Source: Bacillota bacterium
GTDB taxonomy: Bacteria > Bacillota > Bacilli > Alicyclobacillales > Alicyclobacillaceae
Direction: 5' to 3'
NCBI GenBank assembly: GCA_021820805.1
Contig: JAKADF010000209.1
Span: forward strand, 1-6,385
DNA: 6,385 nt
The number at the start of each line of letters is the position of its first letter. The stretch's first letter is position 1. A program made the translations under genes and the position numbers. Under the pieces are notes generated by a model that ran no database searches, was not told where the DNA came from, and saw only the letters and a list, made by a program, of their open reading frames with translations. Positions 6,246-6,385 of this stretch are shown in pieces.

Positions 6246-6270
6246 CCATAATATGTTTTAAATATTATGG
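6246..6270. repeat. AT-rich inverted repeat, 9-bp arms
   Basis: CCATAATAT at 6246-6254 and ATATTATGG at 6262-6270 are perfect reverse complements around a 7-nt centre. The repeat lies about 75 bp upstream of the operon -35 box and 8 nt before the plus-strand ATG at 6278. Neither strand shows a T-run after the arms, so a terminator is unlikely. It could be an operator or part of a mobile element end. Confidence 0.4.
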
Positions 6271-6277
6271 TTTAAAC

Positions 6278-6385
6278 ATGCGTTATGCAGTTGCTCTCAA
6301 TAATTGGGTACTGGTAGATTCGAACCATCTCAGTTCCAACCTTGTTGGCCAAAACTTCTGGATGAGTGTTGCAAAAGGTTCTGCT
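6278..6385 (+). CDS. possible partial plus-strand ORF at the window edge
   Basis: From ATG at 6278 a plus-strand frame stays open for 36 codons to the window edge, beginning MRYAVALNNWVLVDSNHLSS. It would be divergent from the formate dehydrogenase operon. There is no ribosome binding site before the ATG and no recognised family. Two minus-strand frames are also open here: one ends in TAA at about 6273 and one just inside it. The segment may instead hold the 3' end of a gene or insertion sequence upstream of the operon. Too little is visible to decide. Confidence 0.2.
   Translation, partial: MRYAVALNNWVLVDSNHLSSNLVGQNFWMSVAKGSA

Noticed and set aside
6312..6330. tRNA-like T-arm (GGTTCGAATC on the minus strand)
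   Set aside because: The flanking bases do not form a proper T-stem, and no anticodon arm, D-arm or acceptor stem can be found around it.

Overview
The window is AT-rich and looks like a chromosomal segment of a Bacillales (Firmicutes) bacterium. The reasons are the strong AGGAGG-type ribosome binding sites, the near-consensus SigA promoter, the use of ATG, TTG and GTG starts, and close family resemblance of the main genes to the Bacillus YrhE/YjgC-YrhD/YjgD formate dehydrogenase genes. All convincing genes lie on the minus strand, so transcription runs from high to low coordinates.

Main block (6169 down to about 505): a SigA-type promoter (TTGAAA-17 bp-TATAAT) precedes a 990-residue molybdopterin formate dehydrogenase catalytic subunit. 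After a 22-nt gap comes a 170-residue DUF1641 protein, its probable partner subunit. An ATGA overlap leads into FdhD, the sulfurtransferase that activates the molybdenum cofactor. A TTGA overlap then leads into a 146-residue SLAP-domain protein of unknown function. After 114 nt with an AT-rich palindromic repeat comes a six-helix membrane protein, best read as an AceTr (GPR1/FUN34/YaaH)-like carboxylate transporter of the UreI/AmiS fold. A weak intrinsic terminator follows. The unit thus holds enzyme, partner subunit, cofactor-activating factor, a SLAP protein and a probable small-solute transporter. The simplest model is uptake or handling of formate or another small acid, with oxidation of formate feeding the respiratory chain.

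Left flank (1-587): immediately after the terminator is what looks like the 5' end (domain I) of a group II intron of the terminator-associated IIC type, starting GTGCG and truncated downstream. Then come about 115 nt I cannot assign, a perfect 14-bp inverted repeat, and at the very edge the apparently frameshifted C-terminal end of a plus-strand gene. This flank looks like a graveyard of mobile or accessory DNA.

Right flank (6170-6385): an AT-rich leader, a 9-bp inverted repeat, and about 100 nt that is open in one plus-strand and two minus-strand frames and cannot be assigned.

No rRNA, tRNA or CRISPR array was found. The most unusual points are the SLAP protein coupled to FdhD, the Cys-Gln catalytic pair in the dehydrogenase, the divergent transporter with a G8 tract in its gene, and the intron remnant behind the operon terminator.
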